This document shows, piece by piece, positions 59,842-64,000 of a stretch of DNA of 64,000 nt. The position numbers were made by a program, and so were the translations under genes. This DNA comes from Leucocoprinus leucothites (taxonomy: Eukaryota; Basidiomycota; Agaricomycetes; Agaricales; Agaricaceae). Location: contig JAACJO010000007.1 in NCBI GenBank assembly GCA_013368445.1, forward strand, positions 868,001-932,000. The letters are read 5' to 3'. Within the stretch, counting starts at the first letter, position 1. Every line of letters begins with the position of its first letter. The notes under the pieces were generated by a model. It saw only the letters and a program-made list of their open reading frames with translations. It made no database searches and was not told the DNA's origin.

Positions 59842-61439
59842 ATGCCAGAACTTCCAGGTATGGTCAGACATGAGCCCTACTGTTATAGACTTCTCAACAT
59901 GTTGATTCTTTTACAGAGGTGGAACGGGCGACACGATTGCTCAATGAATTTGGGGCTGGCAAGATGATTGTCAAAGTTGACACTATAGAAGACACTATTG
60001 TGTATGCTGGCGTGACTCATACAGACTTTGTAAGTCAAGTAAACTTTTCCAAGGAGGTTTAAACAGCCTGAAAATGGATAGGCCGAAGTATTGACTGGGC
60101 GCAAGTTAATCCAGACGCATAGATATGGTCGGTGGCACCTGCTGAACCATACCACCTGAGCTGATGAACCTTGTCACTGTTTCTATAGGAAAGCTATTCT
60201 ACATGAAGCTAGATGGTGACGGAAAACAGCCCGTCATGCATTTTGGTATGACCGGGATGCTTCACGTATGAGGCCCGCCACATTATTCACTCATTTTCAC
60301 GAGCCTGATTCAGGTTTTTTTTCAAACATCTAGGTCAAGGGTCAACTGCCGATCCACTATAGGGAAGCACCTTCTAATGTCACTAACCCTGAGTGGCCGC
60401 CGCGGTGGATGAAGGTATGTACAGAATCCACCCCACCTTTCGGTCACCTCTCACCCTAGCAGTTCATTTTGCATCTCGCTGATCCCGAAAGTGGTCAAAC
60501 TACAGAAATCGCATTTCGGGATGCACGAAGGCTAGGCCGAATTCGTCTATGCGTTTCTCCACTTTCCGAACCGCCGATCTCTGAACTGGGGTTCGACCCT
60601 ATCCTTTCCATGCCATCACTAACAGAGTTTTCCAACATTGTCGGCAAGCGCAAAGGAATAACAGTAAAGGCACTGTTGCTAGACCAATCTTTCAGCGCAG
60701 GTATCGGAAATTGGATTGCCGGTGAGCAAGGGCCTCTCTCTGGGGTTCAAAGGCTTAATTTTTTTTTTTTTGAAGATGAGGTGTTGTATCATGCCCGTAT
60801 CCATCCTGAGCAGCGATGTAATACCCTCAGTGAAGACCACCTCCAAATACTGCATGAGAAGATTCAGTATGTCTGTCAAACAGCAATATCTGTCAATGCA
60901 GATGATAGCAGATTCCCTGGTCACTGGCTCTTCAAGCATCGTTGGGTAGGTAATTCGGCAGTGGATGAACGATCATGGCTAATCAAGGATTATCATTTGT
61001 TTTTTCCTTGCTAGGCCAAGGGTAAGAAAAGTAAAGACAGTGTTCTTCAACTAGTGAGCACTCGCATTTTTCGAGCGTTTAGGACTCCTAGTAATGTTTT
61101 GATGGAGCCGTCTGGCGAGCCAGCAACGATTAAGTGGATAACGGTTGGGGGGCGAACCTCAGCATACGTACTGGAGCTCCAAAAACTTCCCAGCTTACCG
61201 GTGCTAAAAGGAAGGGACGACGAGGTGGGTATCTGTACCCTGAAATCCTGTTTCTTTATAAATTGTCTCGCATGTTTCAGGGTGAAAACCATGAGGAAAC
61301 CCAGCCTGAAGTGCCAGAAGTTCGTTCGCCTCCCTCTATGAAGCGGAAACGCCTTGTCCAAGAACCGACTCCGACTCGTAGGTCTTCTAGGCGCTCTGTG
61401 CGCCGTTTAAGCGCAAGTGCAGGTGGTCAAATTGAGTGA
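59842..61439 (+). CDS. Formamidopyrimidine-DNA glycosylase (Fpg/Nei family)
   Basis: Nine exons (59842-59857, 59917-60029, 60082-60127, 60189-60265, 60334-60414, 60463-60721, 60776-60945, 61015-61224, 61281-61439) join to 376 residues. The mature N-terminus PELPEVERATRLL carries the catalytic Pro2 (Schiff base) and Glu3. Other landmarks are MHFGMTGMLHVKGQ, the FRDARRLGRIRL strand, LLLDQSFSAGIGNWIADEVLY (the helix-two-turn-helix) and HPEQRCNTLS. In place of the bacterial zinc finger is a cysteine-free loop (ATIKWITVGGRTSAYVLELQ), as in plant and fungal enzymes. The enzyme removes oxidised bases such as 8-oxoguanine and cuts the strand in nuclear DNA. A basic, Ser/Arg-rich tail (MKRKRLVQEPTPTRRSSRRS) probably directs it to the nucleus. 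The first exon is only 16 bases and encodes the catalytic residues. Confidence 0.93.
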
Positions 61440-61506
61440 CAGGCAGCAATGATAACCGAAGCATTATACAACTTTTCTTAGCGTCATCATATATCATCCT
61501 CCAAGC

Positions 61507-64000
61507 TCATTCGTCCTCCTCATCGTCATCTTCGTCGCTGTACTCTTCCGCCTCATCATCGATGAACTCATTAATGTCTGAGCCCTCAGAATCATTTTCT
61601 TCATCTTCGTCTCCGTCTCCATCTCCGTCATCAGCCTCATCATCATCGCTATCCCAACCGAGCTCAACATTCTCTACACTACCTTCATCATCACCAATTT
61701 CGACCTCCACGTCCATCTGGGTGTTTTCATCGTCACTTGCATCACTCTCACCCTCAACATAGTGTTTGACGGTTGTCTTCTGCGAAGATGATAAAGCTCT
61801 ACCGTTCTTCGGTGCGAGGGGAGCAGGTGCAACTGAAGAACGCATCTCGATCTGTGAAAGGACCATGTCCAGCTTACCGCTCAAGGAAAGGAGACTTTCT
61901 TGCAGGGCCAATCGAGCCGTGAGAGTAGCATGGAGACCGGAAAGTCGGGCGACAAGGTCCGGGACCTATTAATTAACATTTGATACACGTTTAATACTTG
62001 ATTATTATAATGAATTCTGGAACTAACCGTCATGAGATGGCCTGTATGGACGGCCAAGACTGTTTTGATCCAAGTAACCAGTGTCATGCCGCGTTGAGCA
62101 CTTGCCCCTGCCCCTCCACCTTTCATGTTTGCGGCTCGCGCACCCCTCCCAAGCCTCTCGACACAGGCATTGAGAAGAGGAATAGCGAGCTGGGAGGGCA
62201 ACCTTCGAACTGTATTGCGTATCAGGTCAGCGTTGGAGTGCGCCAGACAGGTCTCGATGAGCTTTGTATCAGAGGAGTGCAGTGCTTGAATCAGTGTCCT
62301 CGTCAGAGAGTTCGCAGGAATCACATCTAGCTCTGACTTTGATTTCTTTCTGACCGACTGAGATTTCGTCGGGCTGCCACCTTCATCCTCACTTTCAGAA
62401 GACCGGTGTAAGCCGGCATCGGTCACGGAAGCTAACCGCTGACCCAAGGAGAGTTCCGCCAGATCCACTCCAAGATCCCCATCGATATTTCGGACCGTGG
62501 TTTCGTCCATGCCTTCATCGTGGCCCAACTCGACCCCCGAGCCGACCGCAATGGAAGACTCATTGTATCTCTTGCTTGGAATGAGCTAAAAGCGAATTGT
62601 GCTCTTGTATTAAACATGATATTCTGGCATAAAGGAAGAGTAGTCACTCACAGACTCTATGTCGCCTAAGGACATCTCAGGGACATCCTCGAGCTGCAAA
62701 TTCTCAATGAATTGGCCTGCTTCATCTAAATAACACTAGAAATTGAATTGATAAGCTAGTTTTGGTGGAGCTATAAGCATAGATGGCTGTGTACGCACGA
62801 TAATGGTAAACACCAGCCGAACCCCTTGAATCAGTCGAGCAACACGAATTTTTCCTCGGTCTCCCGCTACAAAGGACGCATCGATAATAGGTGTAGGGAT
62901 TGACGATCTCTTGGGGGCCAATACAATGGTGGATCGGGGATGAAGGGTAGGGAGTTTGGCGGGGGAGCGGTTAGAGCTGCTCGGCAAGGAGATTTGCTGA
63001 GGAATAGGGTATAGAGCGATTTTTCCGGACGCGGAAAGGGTGAGGAGGACAGGAGGAGTGGAAGACTCCGGTGAATTTGAAAGGGAAAAAGACCTTGCAT
63101 CCGAGTCAAGCGGAATAGAAGCTGCAGCAGTTCCATCGACATCAGGCGAGTCTGGAACATCCCAGACATACAGGAAACGATCCATTTCTGCCATAGAAAT
63201 AAATCTTGTAGGGGTTTTCTTTGTGTTGTCCCACTTCATTGACTTCACAGGTGATGCATGACCAGTTAATTCTGCTAACTGAACGAGTTTTTTAGGAAGG
63301 ACGCCTTCAGACTCTCCAAGACTCGAAAGTAAGCGAATATTGTGGCCCGCTGCGAGAATGTCGATCCGGTCTTCGCCTTCAAACATACGTGCCGTGAGTG
63401 CAGCGTAAGGTATCCGATCATCATTTTTCCAGCTTCCAACGATTTCGTTTTTGTTCGCATCCCAAAGTCGCAGTGTAGCATCTTGCCCAGAGGCCCAAAT
63501 CAGCCATCGCCGATGTCCCGTTTGAGCGGCAAGGGCCACGATTGCAGAATTGCTGGATGAATGTGATAGGGTACGTAGTACCCGCCCATGGGAAGGAGAA
63601 AAATAGAGTATCGATCCATCCCTTAATCCCAAGACCACCATTTCAGCAGCTTTGCTGGGCACCTCCGACGTGACTATGCTATCTCTTTTCTTCCTTTTCT
63701 TTTTGCTAGGCTGTGGACCCTCAGTGCTGTCTACTCTCCCAAGATCCAAAGTAGCCCATATAACGGAGGAGACACGCGCAGCGTCAATAATGTGATCCGC
63801 GATAGCTTGTCCTGTTGTGGTGTTGTAGACGCGTAGTCTGTGCTTGTCTACTGCGAGAGAGACATAAGCAAAAAGTTCTCCTCTTGATGAAAAGGACGAT
63901 AGGGCATAGATGGTCGAGTTGTCTTCAGCCGCGGGCTGGGATATGAGGGCAGTGGACACAGGCCTGCCCTGTGGAGGTTTTGGCGTCTTTCTCAACCTTT
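61507..64000 (-). CDS. UTP5: UTP5 (WDR43), small-subunit processome protein, 5' end cut off
   Basis: Four exons are visible (right edge to 62799, 62735-62652, 62585-62028, 61965-61507), coding for about 790 residues. The true start lies beyond the window; the frame is open at the right edge. WD40 blades occupy the first 400 residues (YALSSFSSRGELFAYVSL, WLIWASGQDATLRLWDAN, ELTGHASPVKSMKWD, SMAEMDRFLYVWDV). A Utp12-type helical domain follows (SLTRTLIQALHSSDTKLIE, VRRLPSQLAIPLLNACVERL, WIKTVLAVHTGHLM, LVARLSGLHATLTARL). The tail is very acidic (Asp/Glu-Ser runs). Together these identify UTP5/WDR43, part of the t-UTP/UtpA complex that binds nascent pre-rRNA and starts 40S assembly in the nucleolus. 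A basic KKKRKKR stretch lies in the propeller. Confidence 0.9.

Noticed and set aside
59482..59871. 130-codon minus-strand frame as a gene
   Set aside because: It overlaps the first exon of the Fpg gene (MPELPE start, splice-consistent), and has no motif or splice support.
61040..61085. Extra intron in the Fpg gene
   Set aside because: A GTGAGC donor is present, but no acceptor restores frame, whereas reading through gives an exon sum divisible by three and leads into the conserved PSGEPATIKW motif.
1..64000. Transposons, rRNA genes or a biosynthetic gene cluster
   Set aside because: No reverse transcriptase, transposase, long terminal repeats or rRNA sequence were seen; the single P450 and single transporter are more than 40 kb apart with no core biosynthetic enzyme.

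Overview
The window is nuclear DNA from a filamentous basidiomycete, most likely an agaricomycete (mushroom-forming fungus). Almost every gene is broken by many introns of about 45-60 bases with GT-AG ends. Genes lie close together on both strands. The proteins are fungal (Mdv1, Mgr2, Puf4-type PUF, homoserine kinase Thr1, fungal zincless-type Fpg). The cytoplasmic dynein heavy chain is present only as its C-terminal motor part, a split gene layout known from basidiomycetes. I joined exons by hand. For most spliced models the summed exon length is a multiple of three, which supports the joins.

Layout, left to right. 576-5727: a protein of uncertain identity (minus strand) and a UVRAG/Vps38-type subunit of the Vps34 PI3-kinase complex (plus). 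6958-10601: a Puf4/Mpt5-type Pumilio RNA-binding protein. 11306-14407: ribosomal protein S29 and a cytochrome P450. 14720-21808: a GCNA-like SprT protease, the mitochondrial fission adaptor Mdv1, a small secretory-pathway protein and the Hsp90 co-chaperone p23. 22231-28613: two secreted paralogues, divergently oriented, flanking a HAD phosphatase. One paralogue carries a six-cysteine CBM19-like module, the other only Asn/Gly repeats. 29008-31561: Mgr2 (TIM23 import), PEX10 (peroxisome RING) and SmE (spliceosome). 31786-43069: the dynein motor gene, the largest in the window. 43210-53467: homoserine kinase, an unrecognised Q/Y/A-rich protein, mitochondrial ribosomal protein mL43 and a 1,515-residue Ser-rich disordered protein. 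54745-64000: an unrecognised Ser-rich protein, an MFS drug/H+ antiporter-type transporter, an Fpg/Nei DNA glycosylase, and the 3' part of UTP5 (WDR43), which runs off the right edge.

This is mostly housekeeping sequence: organelle import and division, peroxisome biogenesis, splicing, translation, ribosome assembly, autophagy/endosome traffic, DNA repair and microtubule transport. I saw no transposon, tRNA, rRNA, CRISPR array or biosynthetic cluster; the P450 and MFS genes are far apart.

The most interesting features are the tail-less dynein heavy chain starting with a two-codon exon, a run of micro-exons of 4 to 22 bases that are needed to restore conserved proteins, two GC-AG introns, and the rearranged secreted paralogue pair. 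All functions are assigned by recognising protein motifs by eye; no database search was possible.
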